Shown piece by piece: positions 33,601 through 45,090 of a stretch of DNA of 64,000 nucleotides (positions within the stretch are counted from its first letter, which is position 1; every line of letters begins with the position of its first letter). Under the pieces are notes generated by a model, which saw only the letters and a program-made list of their open reading frames with translations, did no database searches and was not told where the DNA came from. Made by a program: the position numbers and the translations under genes. Origin of the DNA: Ailanthus altissimus (lineage: Eukaryota > Streptophyta > Magnoliopsida > Sapindales > Simaroubaceae); contig OX327700.1 of the NCBI GenBank assembly GCA_946807835.1, forward strand, positions 27,130,001-27,194,000. The letters are read 5' to 3'.

Positions 33601-36132
33601 GTTGTCATTATGATCTGCGGCACTCAGATGGGGAGATCTGCCGGGTTCAATCTGGGGGGAACCTATTCATCTCATCGCCCTCAGCAGCAACAGCAACATG
33701 CTCCGTCAGTTAGTAGTAGCGGTGTCTCCTTTTCATCTGTTAACAACCCGGATCTTCTCCATTTGCATGGCTCAGATATGTTCCCATCTTCGCATTCTGC
33801 TTATCACTCACAGGTGGTAGTCTGTTACTGTAACCAATTTATCAGAGTCCAGAAGAGAAACCTTTGCTTTTTCACATTTTTTTTGGGTTAAATTAAACTT
33901 AAATGCATGAATATATCTCTTCTAATGTTGTAACTAGAATAAAACACGGTGTTATCTCATAATAATATCCATTTTTAGTGCCCGTTTGCTTAGGCTTCTC
34001 TACTGGTCAAAACAGTTTTGTTTAATGTTAAAAGCTCTTTTTAAATTTTTTGATGGTGTTTGGTTATAATTAGAGAAGAGCTTTTGAAGATTAAAAAAAC
34101 CATTTTGCCTCTACTTTCAAAAATTCAAATTTTGCGCTTTTAAGAGTTGAGCTTTTTGAACTTTTAAAATATTTGTGTAATGTCACATATATCCTAATAA
34201 TATTTTCTTTTTTCATATTATACCCTTAATAAAAATGAACTCTATTCAACTAACATATTTTTAATATTTTTTTAAAAGTCATCATACCTCTAATTTTTCG
34301 TATCTCTACAATTATTTTTATGAGAATCTATCAAAATTTTTTGTTGATTATTTTATTTTTTAAATGAAAAGAAGTATTATTTTATTTTTAATTTTTGTAC
34401 AAAACACAATTATATTGATTTGTTGATTATTATGTATTGATTTTACTTGATTTTTGTGTTTTAAAAAATTGAATTTGATAAAATACATGATAAATTTACA
34501 CTTATATATAAAAAATATTAAATTATTTAAAAATTGAATATAAGTTTTATTAAGTGTTATTTTTGGTAATTTAATAACAGATAAGTACTTTTAACAATGT
34601 ATAACTAAATGATCTAGTATTTTAAAAAAAATTTTTTAATTGACAACCAAACGATCAATGATTTTTTTTTATAAGTTCTACTTCTAAAAGTTTTATTTTA
34701 AAAAGCTCTATTTGAAAAGCTCAACCAAACAAGCTCTTAGTAGGGAATTGGTATCCTGTATAGGGTTTTCTTTTTTTAATGGAAGTGAACTGAGTGAAGA
34801 TGTGCTGGTTAAAATATACAAATTTAAGACGGTAAATTTAAAATCTAAATGATTGGCTTCCCTATTCATAATGCTCCAGTGTTCTCATGAACATATTTTC
34901 CACATCGCTGTCTCTCTCTCTCTTTCCTTTCTGTTTATTTGTTTTTTTTTTCTTTCTATTAATCAACCCATCTCATCTGGTTCAGACCAGCGGACCCCCC
35001 GGCATTGGATTAAGACCTTTAAATTCGCAAAATCCAGTTTCGGGTATTGGTTCATATGATCAGCTTGTCCAATATCAGCAACATCAGAATCAATCCCAAT
35101 TTCGCCTGCAACAGATGTCTGCGGCCAATCAGTCATTTAGAAATCCGGATCTGAAATCCATGCAGACAGCACATTCTGCCCCTGACCCATTTGGCTTGCT
35201 AGGCTTGTTAAGTGTGATAAAGATGAGTGATCCTGACCTCACATCACTTGCACTTGGAATTGACCTTACGACACTTGGGTTGAATTTGAATTCAACAGAA
35301 AATCTTCACAAGACATTCGGTTCGCCATGGTCTGATGAACCAGCAAAGGGTGACCCTGAATTCACCGTGCCACAATGTTATTATGCTAAACAACCACCTG
35401 CTCTACATGTGAGCTGCTCTCCTTTATTTATTTTAGGTAGTTTTGAGTGCTTAAAATATTTCTCTTTCTCACTATGATCTTTTTTGGGTGGCTGCAGCAA
35501 GGTTACTTTTCAAAGTTCACGTTGGAGACCTTGTTTTATATATTTTACAGGTACCTATCTTCTATTTTTATTTTGTTTTGTTATAGCTATGCCCTTCAAA
35601 CATTTTTTACTTAGCAATCATGGTTTTCTGTCTCTTTTGCAGCATGCCGAAAGATGAAGCGCAGTTATATGCTGCAAATGAACTGTATGCTCCCCAGTCA
35701 AATGAACTCTCTTTCATTATCAACTTATGTCTATATATTCTTTGTTCCCTGTTTCATTCATGTATCAAAATCTACTTAAGATTTTTACAGTTGAGGTTGG
35801 AATTATACTGAGATTCGTGTAACATACGTCCCTGCAGTTACAATAGAGGATGGTTTTATCACAAGGAACATCGGTTGTGGTTCATCAGAGTCCCCAACAT
35901 GGAGCCACTAGTTAAAACAAACACATACGAGAGAGGATCTTATCACTGTTTTGATCCGAACACGTTCGAAACAGTCCGCAAGGTTTGGACAATTTTGATT
36001 ACTCAATGGGTTTTTATGGTTATCATCAAATTTTGCTTTCAGGATGTTAAAAGTATTCAATTTTGGTTGCAGGATAATTTTGTTGTCCATTATGAGATAT
36101 TTGAAAAGCGACCAGCTCTACCTCAACATTAA
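30650..36132 (+). CDS. VIP2: CCR4-NOT complex subunit VIP2/NOT2 (NOT2/3/5 family)
   Basis: Thirteen coding exons join in frame to 666 codons: 30650-30667, 31259-31367, 31441-31619, 31781-32162, 32629-32841, 32934-33035, 33442-33530, 33628-33813, 34986-35408, 35498-35550, 35643-35684, 35838-35982, 36073-36132. All introns have GT-AG ends. The first exon codes only for MSGLLN. The N-terminal two thirds are rich in Ser, Gly, Asn and Gln, with NEDFPALPGYKG, the plant NOT2 signature, and a short Gln run (RPQQQQQH). From about residue 493 DPFGLLGLLSVIKMSDPDLT starts the conserved part, and the NOT2/3/5 fold continues to the end with YYAKQPPALHQGYF, FYIFYSMPKDEAQLYAANEL and RGWFYHKEHRLWF. In plants this scaffold subunit of the CCR4-NOT deadenylase/transcription complex acts in mRNA decay and small-RNA biogenesis, and it is the Agrobacterium VirE2-interacting protein 2. 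No break was seen; the reading looks functional. Confidence 0.95.
33978..34736. mobile_element. PIF/Harbinger (Tourist-like) MITE in VIP2 intron 8
   Basis: 759 bp between two TTA trinucleotides (33975-33977 and 34737-34739), the usual PIF/Harbinger target duplication. Ends are imperfect inverted repeats: GTGCCCGTTTGCTTAGGC on the left, and GAGCTTGTTTGGTTGAGC on the right read in reverse. Subterminal GTGTTTGGTTATAA and AAGAGCTTTTGAA also occur inverted. It makes most of the 1.17-kb intron. Confidence 0.68.
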
Positions 36133-36600
36133 CAAGCTCTTTTTTTGAATTTACAATGTAAAGTTTCTTTGTGGGATTCATTCATTAGAACGCAAGTCAG
36201 CTTGCAGCATTAATGTTTATTTGAATTTAGCAAATTGTTGCGTCAATGTTGTTGCAGTAATTGCCCCCATTTAGCTTCTTATATCTTCTTTTTTAGTAAA
36301 ATTATGAGACAAAGCAAAAGCAATATTGTCAATGGTATACCAAATTTATGTATACTAGGAAATGTAATTCAATTACTGCAACAGATGATTTGTCCAAAAA
36401 TTCCGAATTCATGGATGAATTTAGCCACGAAAAGCAGAACGAACCAATATGGAGCCATTCTGAGATATAACCAAATGATTTGCATTTGATTATGTAATGT
36501 CCTAGAGCACTCAGTTACCAAGAGTTTCGGATCTCATTTTCACTTTTAAGGAGAATTCTCTCTTTTTTTTAAAAAGGGTTGGGAGAATTCTTAACCTTAG
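36133..36600 (+). other. 3' UTR and downstream flank of VIP2
   Basis: Follows the TAA stop. No exact poly(A) signal stands out. The part 36460-36570 resembles 48830-48990 (see findings). Open frames here are chance. Confidence 0.45.
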
Positions 36601-38464
36601 TTTGCACGAATATTTTTACTAATCTAATATAATTGATTGACGTGGCCACGCCGACAAAGATTAGCAATTCTGCCAGTTTCTTTAAACATATCATTCACAT
36701 CAATTGCATAAAAAACATCCATGGCATTTAGCAACGGTGGCATTGCAGACCTATCTGCAGGAGAAATTGTTGCGTTTGCAGTCTCATAAACCTGAAAAGG
36801 ATACAGTGACAACATTGTGCACATCCTTATAGTTGCCCCTTTAGGGGATGTATGTGGCATCCAATTTTTTTGGATTTCTTTGTAAATCTCAACTTTGTCT
36901 CTAGGGTCGTCGTAACTCCGGACATAAAATTTTCAGAGTCCATTTAATTTGTTAAGTTCATTTATACTATTTTTAAGAAATTCACATTTTACATAACATT
37001 TTATCGTGGTAATTTGAGGGTTATATATAAATAAAAATTCGTTTTTATTTTAATATCATTTATCACGAATTGAATGCTTATCATTAATAAAAAAGATTAA
37101 TATATTAAATAATACTAATTATCTACTCATATATATCAAAATTTTACAGAATTTTTATTTAATTTGAGATGTGGTACTTGTCCGTCCCACTCATAGAAAC
37201 CGATAAATTGGGTTCATAAAGCAGAGCACAAAGAAGGCTTTTACTGCATTTTGAGGAGAGAAATTAACAGATAGATCTACGGAATCTGAGACATCTTTTG
37301 CGCGGAAGGCAGTAGCCATTACAGGCCATGGCTGGTAAATTTCTTCCGGGATATATCCATTAGGGATAAAATTTGCAGTGACGTTGAGATACTGTGTCAT
37401 TTCTTTGGATTTCCAAGTTCGATTGCACCAGAACTCGTTGTAACGATCAATAACTTGCCTGTATATATACATGCAAAATCTTCTCAAATGTAACAATTTA
37501 TGAACAATATACACTGCAAAATTCACTTACCATGGAAAGGAGATAAGGGCTTAAAAAAACCCCTTCACGTACTAGATGGACTCCTTTAACAAACTCGTAA
37601 ATCCAATTATCAAACACAAATGACCTATTACTCCTTGTGGGGTTGTAAATTTAACCTTTGCTCGCACATGCAAGGTTGGATTCATTAATAGAATTTTTGC
37701 GTAGGTCACAACACCATACGGTTAAAATCTGTTTTATATATACTCTATTAATTATTAATATAAAAGAAAAAAAACAGTACTTACTAATTAAGATATGTGG
37801 ACGGACCTACAGGCTAAAGCCCAGCCGAGCCCTCTAAAATAAATTTAATATTATTAATATTATTTATTTATTTAATCATCCAAAACTATTTATTTGTTTA
37901 TCTAATTACCTAAAAATTCTATTTACTCAATTTTATTTTTTAAAAATTAAATTATCTTAAAATTTATATTTCTTATCTTATGAAAATAAAATGTATTTGT
38001 TTTGCTTACCTTAATAGAATAACAATTGAATAATATTTTAGTATTTAAAAACTACAATAAGCTAGTTTTTCATAATTTTAACTTGTTTTTCAAAATAATA
38101 ATAATTTCAACTTACTCTCTTTATTTTTTTTATGGGCTTTTTCAAACACTTAAAAACTTTTATCCATCTTAAACAAGTAAGTAATTAGTTATTTCTATTT
38201 CATATTTGTATATGTTTTAATCCTAATGAAGTTTATTTAAATTTTTTTTTAATAAAATGACGAATTCATTAAAATTAAATATCTATTCAATCATAAATGT
38301 AATGAAGATAAATTTCAAAATATGTCAAGATTTATTTAAGAACAAAAAAAAATATTAAAGAATTACTTCTAATATGGATAGATTAATTTGTCTTATTACG
38401 ACTCTTTGAGTTTCTACAACAATGATAGAATATGCATAATATTATTAGAGTTTTTAGCATACAT

Positions 38465-39779
38465 TTAAATTTTTTTTAAGTATGTGCGGAAGACTTTATC
38501 AACAAATAAAATAAGAATAAAAAAAGATTAAGATAAAGAAATAAACAATCACACAAGAAAGTTACGTGGTTAAGTAAAAAATGCCTATGTCTATAATATA
38601 TCACCGAATCCTAATCTTTTTTTTTTCATTCATAAAGAACTCAGATAACAAAGATCTTCAAACCATCAATATTTTACAATAAAAGATTAATTAAGGAATA
38701 CAACGAATAATGAGAGCTCTCTCAAAGGATCTATCATTACTCTTTTGCGCACTTAGCACTCAAGTAATTTCATGGTAGTATTCTCTCGAGTACTCAACTC
38801 TTTAGTGCTTAACTCTTTATTCTCTCTTATGTTTACATCTTTAATTCTTGAATAATCTAATGAGGTTATAAGGGTTTATATAGTGTTCAAAAGATCTTTA
38901 AAAATCTTATTTTTAGATGGAATAAAAATCCACATATTATAGAAGTCCAAAAATTGACTTTGAAATGCATTCCTAATAAAATAAAAAGACCCTACGAGTT
39001 AGTGCCTAGGCTTGTCACGACCCGATTTCTCGAAACCGTGCGGCCTTAGACACTTGCTAGTGCTAAGCAGCCTACAAGACCCCAATAACCAAAGAAAGAG
39101 ATGAAGAAGAAGCACACCAAGTGTTTGAGAGAATGCTCTCGTATTTTATTACTAAAGAGAGATTACAAAGCTATAGAACTACAAGCTATGAGTATTTCTA
39201 CAATTTGGAGGATGGATTCTCAAATGAGAACTCCACCTATTTATAGCTAAAGCTATATACAATGGACGGCTAGGATTAACTCTAATCCAATAGTCCAAAT
39301 CTAAAGAGGAGAATATGCTAAGGAATATTCCAAAGATGCCAACTACCAAAAGTATATCCAAAGGAATATGCCTTTTCTAGATTATTCTTCCACCTACCAC
39401 ATTAATGTGGCCTCAACCCAACTCCATGGGCCTTCTAGAAGCTCTAGCTCATTTAACCAAAAATGGACTAAGACACCCCCTTGGTGGTCTTGTCGCGCGC
39501 CAAATACTCGAGTAATTGCTTGAGAATATTTGGGGCGTGACACTAGGCATTAACTTTCTAAAAAGATTAGAGCCTAAGCACAACATCTTAGTACCTAAGT
39601 ACCAAAGCTTGCACAATGTGCGACACTTTGATTGTTCTTGTGCCACTCTCCTTACTTTTAGCTTTCATTTTTGATTGATTGTCATTCGTCTAACGTGTCC
39701 TTAACTTCATCTTTACTTATTATTAGTTTTCAATTTAAAATTATACCCGAATATAATTTTGAATCACTAAATTTTAACA
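38465..39779 (-). mobile_element. Solo LTR in the receptor intron, interrupted by another solo LTR
   Basis: The right end TTTTAACA and blocks such as GCGGAAGAC, CACTTAGCACT, GGTTTATATAGTG and GGAATAAAAATCC resemble, in reverse, the GATTCAACAATCTTG LTR family. A 530-bp insert (39013-39542) splits it. The left end is approximate. Confidence 0.5.
39013..39542. mobile_element. Nested 530-bp solo LTR, TGTCACG...CGTGACA
   Basis: Begins TGTCACGACCCGATTTCTCG and ends GGGGCGTGACA, so its termini are 7-bp perfect inverted repeats of the TG...CA type. CTAGGC lies on both sides (39006-39011 and 39543-39548), with one extra T on the left, consistent with a target duplication. The TGTCACGACCCG start is common in plant gypsy (chromovirus-like) LTRs; that assignment is from memory of the family. 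Confidence 0.75.
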
Positions 39780-40704
39780 AATATTAATAACAACATAGAA
39801 GATTAATTTCTTGCATATTACAGTATCACTTACATTAAAGATAATTTGCTAAAAGTTTTGATCGAAAATTAGTAATAGGCGAAATCTATCCTATGATACA
39901 TTATTGAACACAACTTGAATAATGTACTAGTTTTACTTGTATTTTTAGCTATTATTTTATTTTTAATTCTTTTGTTTAGCTATCTTATTTGTAATTATAT
40001 ATTATAATTTTTTATAAGTAAAATTTATTATGCTTTCTCAAATAAAATGTATTCTTTTATGAATTTTTTTTTTTACCTATAAAATTTATGAAACAATATT
40101 TAAAATATTTTTAGCCAAATCAAAAATAAAATTTTGGTTACCTCCTAGTTGATTCTGCTGTGGAGGTACAAGCTGTTTTGTTCTCCATCAACTGGTATAT
40201 ATTCTCTCTGATATATTTTGCTTCCAGTGATGAAATAAAAGGAACCTCATCATTGCTATTACGCACTAATGCACCATTGTCTCTTCTTTTTTCATCTTGC
40301 AAATCGCTTCATGTTACAGAGGCTCATCTGGGCTCATAGAAGTTGTTATTTTTGCTCATGAATTGCCATTCTATCTCCAACTTGAAATTCAGTGGCCTTG
40401 ATAGCCCATCAGAATTGTCGTAAAAGCACCGGCTCGAAACATAAATTTATTATCAGCTGTAAATAATGGCAACTTGTAACATTTTTTTATGGCCCTGAGG
40501 AAAAATCTAAGGGTATTCATAGCATTGAAGTTTTTGTTGGGAGTGAGGAGCATATTTTTCCCAATCTTTAGTCTTCATCGGTATTCCATCGCACCGTGCC
40601 ATCGCTCGTTTCATTTGATGATCCACAGTCAATGAGCATAACCAATCATAGGTAATTACTGCCACATATTGAAAGGTAACTAAGCCGTATTCTTAATATT
40701 CTTT

Positions 40705-41609
40705 TTTATTTTATACGCAGCAAAAAATAATCATTCACACTATAAGTAAGAACATATAAGATTAATACATTAATAAAGATAAGAAAAAACCAATCAACAA
40801 GACATAAGATATACATAGTTCAGCTCAAAATTATTTACGTCCACGGAAGATTCATGATCCTACTTTTTATTATTGATATAGATCACAAAGTATCTACTTA
40901 CATCATAAATGATCCCACAAGACCCCTTAGTATCTCCCATAGATACCTCTAAGTATCTACCATTGATCACTATGACTCTCTAAAACCTCTTACTATCTCT
41001 TTATAAGAGATTTTTACAAAGAATATAAGAATAACTTGAGCATCTAAACTAAAAGGATCTATAGTGTTTCTCTTGTTCACTCAAGAACAAAAAAAAAAAA
41101 AAATTCTCCCCAAAGGTTACACCCTAGTGCACCACGCACTTAGTACCTACCTAGCTTCTCTATTCTATCTTATGGTTACATCTTGAAACTTTAAATGCTT
41201 GTCTTTCTCTTATGTTTAAAAAGGGTTTATATAGCGAATAAAACAGTCTTAGAAACTCTAAATCTAATTGAAATAAGAGTTCTTACTTGTAGGAGTTCTA
41301 ATTCTACTTAAAGAAATCAATTGAGCCAAAATAGGAAATACCCTAAAGTTGTCACATAAATAGTAACCATGTGTACAGTACCCAGGTATAAATAGTAACT
41401 GATAAATAATACCCATTGTGAACAGTACCCCCGTCGCTGTGCGACAATGCTCGCCGCATAAACAGTATTCATTCTTTTAGCTTTTTGTATTGCTCCCCCT
41501 TGTATTTCAAATGTGTACTTGACTTCATAATTATTCTCCTTTTAGTATTTATTTCAATTCTTGCTTATAAAAGATTGTTGAATCACCAATTTTTAACATA
41601 TATATATAT
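40705..41609 (-). mobile_element. Solo LTR, GATTCAACAATCTTG family
   Basis: Matches 15477-16395 in reverse along its whole length and ends GATTGTTGAATCACCAATTTTT then AACA. Contains CAGTACCC/ATAGTAAC words in the variable slot (41360-41470), a TATATAAACCC word and a CACTTAGT word. It sits just upstream of the receptor pseudogene. The left end is approximate. Confidence 0.62.
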
Positions 41610-41695
41610 ATATACTTATTTTCTAGTGCATGACATTTAATTAATTCACATTTTAAAAATATCCAGAGGAATATACTCTTTCTTTATAAGTCATT

Positions 41696-42450
41696 TGAAA
41701 TTTGGAGATTCAAAATTGAGTTTGAGTTTGATTTTGAGTTACAAACTAATAACGAGTTGACACATAAGTGAGTATGCATTGGATGTACGAGAAAGGAATG
41801 AAAACGGAGAGTTGAAAATGAGGAGGGGAGAAAAAGCATAAAAATAGGCATTTTCCAAACTTCAGCACCATGGCTCCAATTTGGTGATGCTGCGGCAATG
41901 CCTACTTTTGAAAAAAAATGTGGTTTAAGGTTTTTTTCCACTTATTTGAGTCGGTTGTGAGTTTTTTAAATATGTGGACTCTTATTTCAATAAAATATAG
42001 AGTTTTTAGGGACTTTTTAGAGTTTATATAAATTTTTGTAAACTCATTAAAATATCAATACATCAACAAGAGAGAGATAAAAGAGTTTAAACAGTTCTAG
42101 AGCGCTAGGTGTGTGGAAGAATGATATGAGAGTATTTGAGTACTAAGTGCACGGGATAGCACTAATAGATCTTTTGTAAGAGCTTGTTTACTGATGTATT
42201 CTTTGAGAGTCTCTTGTTTTAAATCATTGTGATCCATGATGTATTCTTTGAGACTATCTCTTGTTGTAGATCTTTGTGATATTGACTTTTTTGTTGAACT
42301 GAATAAAAGAAATTAAGATTTCGTGATCCATTATAAATGTAAGCATTTATTGCTGAACTATATATATTCTTATACTTTATGTGTGTGATTGTTTATCTTT
42401 ATTATCTTATTTTATTTTTTTTATTTATGAACGAAGTCTTTTACATGCGT
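41696..42450 (+). mobile_element. LTR remnant, plus orientation
   Basis: TGAAATTTGGAGATTC at the start, a decayed CG-type module (41865-41910, GCACCATGGCTCC and GCTGCGGCAATGCC), GGACTCTTATTTCAAT, GTTTATATAAA and AGTACTAAGTGCACG occur in the same order as in the other family LTRs. Contains the repeated word GATGTATTCTTTGAGA. Ends are approximate. Confidence 0.5.
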
Positions 42451-42969
42451 TTAAAAATTTAAGGCATTAAATATTAGACATAAAAGCATTAAGGTATATA
42501 AAATTCCTAATAAGTGATGTTAATACTACTATGGAGGTTGATAATTTAGTAGTATCAAATTAGATACCTTTGCCTAATTCCCCAAGAGTCACTCACTATA
42601 AGATAAGTAAAAAATTTTTGGTACACAAGTTTTCAAATAAATTTTATGGCCGACTTACTTTAAAAATTGCGCATTACAAAGTGAATAATGTTGTCCCTTA
42701 TATTAAAATTATACATATGTATACGTGTATATATTTTCTTTCCGGAGTTTGGTGAATGTAAGAACTAATTAAAAACTTGAAAAATAAATAGTCTTGCTGC
42801 GATGATTTGACGAGCTGACGGAGTGAGTACTAGAGATAGAAATATCAACACTCGCAACATATTAGTTCCCGGGGCTGAGGCTCCATTTCCAGAGAGAGAG
42901 AGATCAGGAGTAGTCTGATGAATGAGGCGTGGCGTTTATTGCCTGATACTTGTGATCATTCTGAATGGG

Positions 42970-43045
<76 letters not shown>

Positions 43046-43319
43046 GGAACATTTCAAAATGGTTTTTCTTCCCGGAAGTTAATATGCATTTCGTCTCGTC
43101 TTGTCGAAATATTTAACTTTGAAACTTCCGAGAGTACCCATTTGTCTTGATGCCAAGATACACGGATCCTCTGGCTGGCCTCTGCCATGTTACCGCTTCG
43201 TGGAATAATAGCTGTTCTGATCACAGTTTAACAATGTAGACTCACTTCGCCCTCCTTATGCGCTATGTCAATTTGTTTGTCTCTCACTTAGCGCAACGCT
43301 GCGGTTGCGAAAAGAAGAA
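42451..43319. other. Unique DNA before element A, no gene recognised
   Basis: Apart from the AC repeat the base composition is more gene-like than the flanks. Short open stretches exist on both strands (for example an ATG at about 43188 on the minus strand, 44 codons) but match no family I know. The sequence continues at 48680 on the far side of element A. Confidence 0.35.
42972..43040. repeat. (AC)n microsatellite, about 34 units
   Basis: Uninterrupted AC repeat followed by ATATAT. Open frames of poly-Thr-His across it are artefacts. Likely variable between individuals. Confidence 0.97.
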
Positions 43320-43324
43320 ATTAA

Positions 43325-43742
43325 TGTTGGATCATAAACTTGATCCATTATGGGAGCTTAAACCCAAAATCAATCAAATTGGAGTCCAAGTCCATAATCA
43401 AGGTCCAAAACTACTAACCTTCTACCTAGAATCTTCTAGGGTGTGGTAATTAAGCATGTGAATAATTTGGAAGGATGGAGAAGAATGAAGAAGAATGAGG
43501 TGTATGGTTATTGTAATTTTGGATTAGTTTATTTGTGTGGTGTAGGATTGTTCTTAAGTAGTATAAATACCCCTCCCCATTTTAGTTTAGGCATCAAGAA
43601 AAATTAAGAGCTTCTAAGTGAGTGAAGAAGCAAACTCTAATAAAAAGTGAGTTGTAGTATCTTGTTTTTGAGTGAGAGTGCTCTTGTAATATTTGTTTGA
43701 GTTTAAATAAAAGTTATTTGTGTGAGTGTTTCATTTCCAACA
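43325..43742 (+). repeat. 5' LTR of element A
   Basis: 418 bp, TG...CA. A TATA box (TATAAATACCCC) at about 43562 would set the start inside the LTR. Confidence 0.95.
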
Positions 43743-43745
43743 AAG

Positions 43746-43758
43746 TGGTATCAGAGCC
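43746..43758 (+). other. Primer binding site of element A
   Basis: TGGTATCAGAGCC, complementary to initiator tRNA-Met, three bases after the LTR. Confidence 0.92.
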
Positions 43759-44163
43759 AGGTTGGAAAGTATACACTATTGCATATCAAATCGAAGGTCT
43801 CGACGAGAGGAATCCGACGCCACCAAAATCTCCCAAATCTGAGTTCGGACGTGCCTCCACGCGCCGCCGGAAGACTGCTGCCAGAAAATCGAGTTAACTC
43901 ATCGAGTTAAGCAGAGTTGGAGCATTGACCGAGCTGCCAAGCCGAGTTGACCGAGCCGTAAGCCTGTTGACCGAGCCCCTTGACCGAGCCGTCCAAGCGA
44001 GTTGACTGAGCCGTCAAAATCATTAACCGTTGACCAGGTTAGGGTTGACTTTGACCGTTGACCGAAAAATTGAAAATTTTGACCAGGTCCCTCCCAAGGT
44101 TTTTCGGCGTTCCGGATTCATCCGTGCAATCGAATTTTGTAAATTCTCATTATATTGAGAGAT

Positions 44164-45090
44164 ATGGTAAATGGTATGACACCATTCCAAGTTCCGACAC
44201 TCAACAACAACAACTACGACAACTGGAGTATCAAAATGAAGGCACTTCTTGGATCACAAGATGTGTGGGATATCATAGAGAAAGGCTATAATGAGCCTGC
44301 GGATGATGCTGCTTTTACTGCTCTTACACCAGACCAAAAAACAACTTTGAAGGATTCAAGAAAGAGAGACAAGAAGGCTCTCTATCTCATCTATCAAGCA
44401 TTAGATGATGATGGCTTTGAAAAGATTTCGAGTGCAAGCTCTAGCAAGGAAGCGTGGGAGAAGCTGCAAACCTCTTACAAAGGATCTGAGCAAGTGAAGA
44501 AGGTCCGTCTCCAAACATTAAGAGGTGAATTCGAATCCTTACACATGAAAGTATCTGAGTCTATTTCGGATTATTTCTCAAGAGTAGTAGCTGTTTCTAA
44601 TCAATTAAAAAGAAATGGTGAAAAGTTAGAAGATGTGAGGATAATAGAGAAGATACTCCGTTCGTTGGATCCCAAATTTGAGCACATCGTCGTGACGATT
44701 GAAGAAACTAAAGATTTGGAAGAAATGACGATCGAGCAACTCCAAGGATCATTGCAAGCATACGAAGAGAAGCATAAGAAGAAGCATAGGTTTACTGAGC
44801 AAGTCCTCAAGCTGCAACTCAAGGATATGCATGAAAGCCAACGCAATGATAGAAACCAACGTGGTCGAGGCAGAGGTAGAAGCCATGGACGAGGTGGAAG
44901 TCGCGGTCGTGGACGAGGCTAGAATTACAACAACAATAATTCCAACAACTATGAGAAAGGAGAAAGCTCAACACGAGGCCGTGGAAGAATCAATCTGAAC
45001 TCAAGGTATGAAAAATCTCAAGTTCGATGTTATAATTGTCAGAAGTTTGGGCATTATGCTTCAGAATGTAGAGCTCCCAACAACAAAATT
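44164..45090 (+). pseudogene. Element A gag, with one in-frame stop
   Basis: The ATG at 44164 gives MVNGMTPFQVPTLNNNNYDN, the usual copia gag start. The UBN2-like capsid part has KMKALLGSQDVWDIIE and LRGEFESLHM. It is followed by an Arg-Gly-rich tail (RGRGRGRSHGRGG), where a TAG at about 44920 interrupts the frame. In the same frame after the stop comes the zinc knuckle CYNCQKFGHYASEC (about 45030). Gag would form the cytoplasmic virus-like particle. The stop is one C-to-T change from a Gln codon. Confidence 0.9.

Larger units (their letters stand above)
36624..40640 (-). pseudogene. Malectin-like receptor pseudogene, split by LTR insertions
   Basis: Minus-strand pieces occur in domain order. 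About 40640-40300 has LIDCGSSNETSDGTVRWNTD, the classic start of a malectin-like domain, then after frameshifts FRAGAFYDNSDG. About 40270-40140 has EVPFISSLEAKYI. 37526-37191 holds VIDRYNEFWCNRTW, then VMATAFRAKDVSDSVDL. 36900-36624 ends the domain with SAMPPLLNAMDVFYAIDV. The intron of about 2.6 kb between the second and third pieces contains a solo LTR with another nested in it. Stops, frameshifts and the missing kinase mark it as a pseudogene. It is in the opposite orientation to the one at 10.4-12.9 kb. Functional relatives are plasma-membrane receptor kinases. Confidence 0.78.

Noticed and set aside
42922..43150. Poly-Thr-His open frames
   Set aside because: They run through an (AC)n microsatellite and have no support on either side.
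43188..43300. Short coding exon before element A
   Set aside because: Frames of 40-60 codons exist on both strands, but none matches a family or has convincing splice sites.
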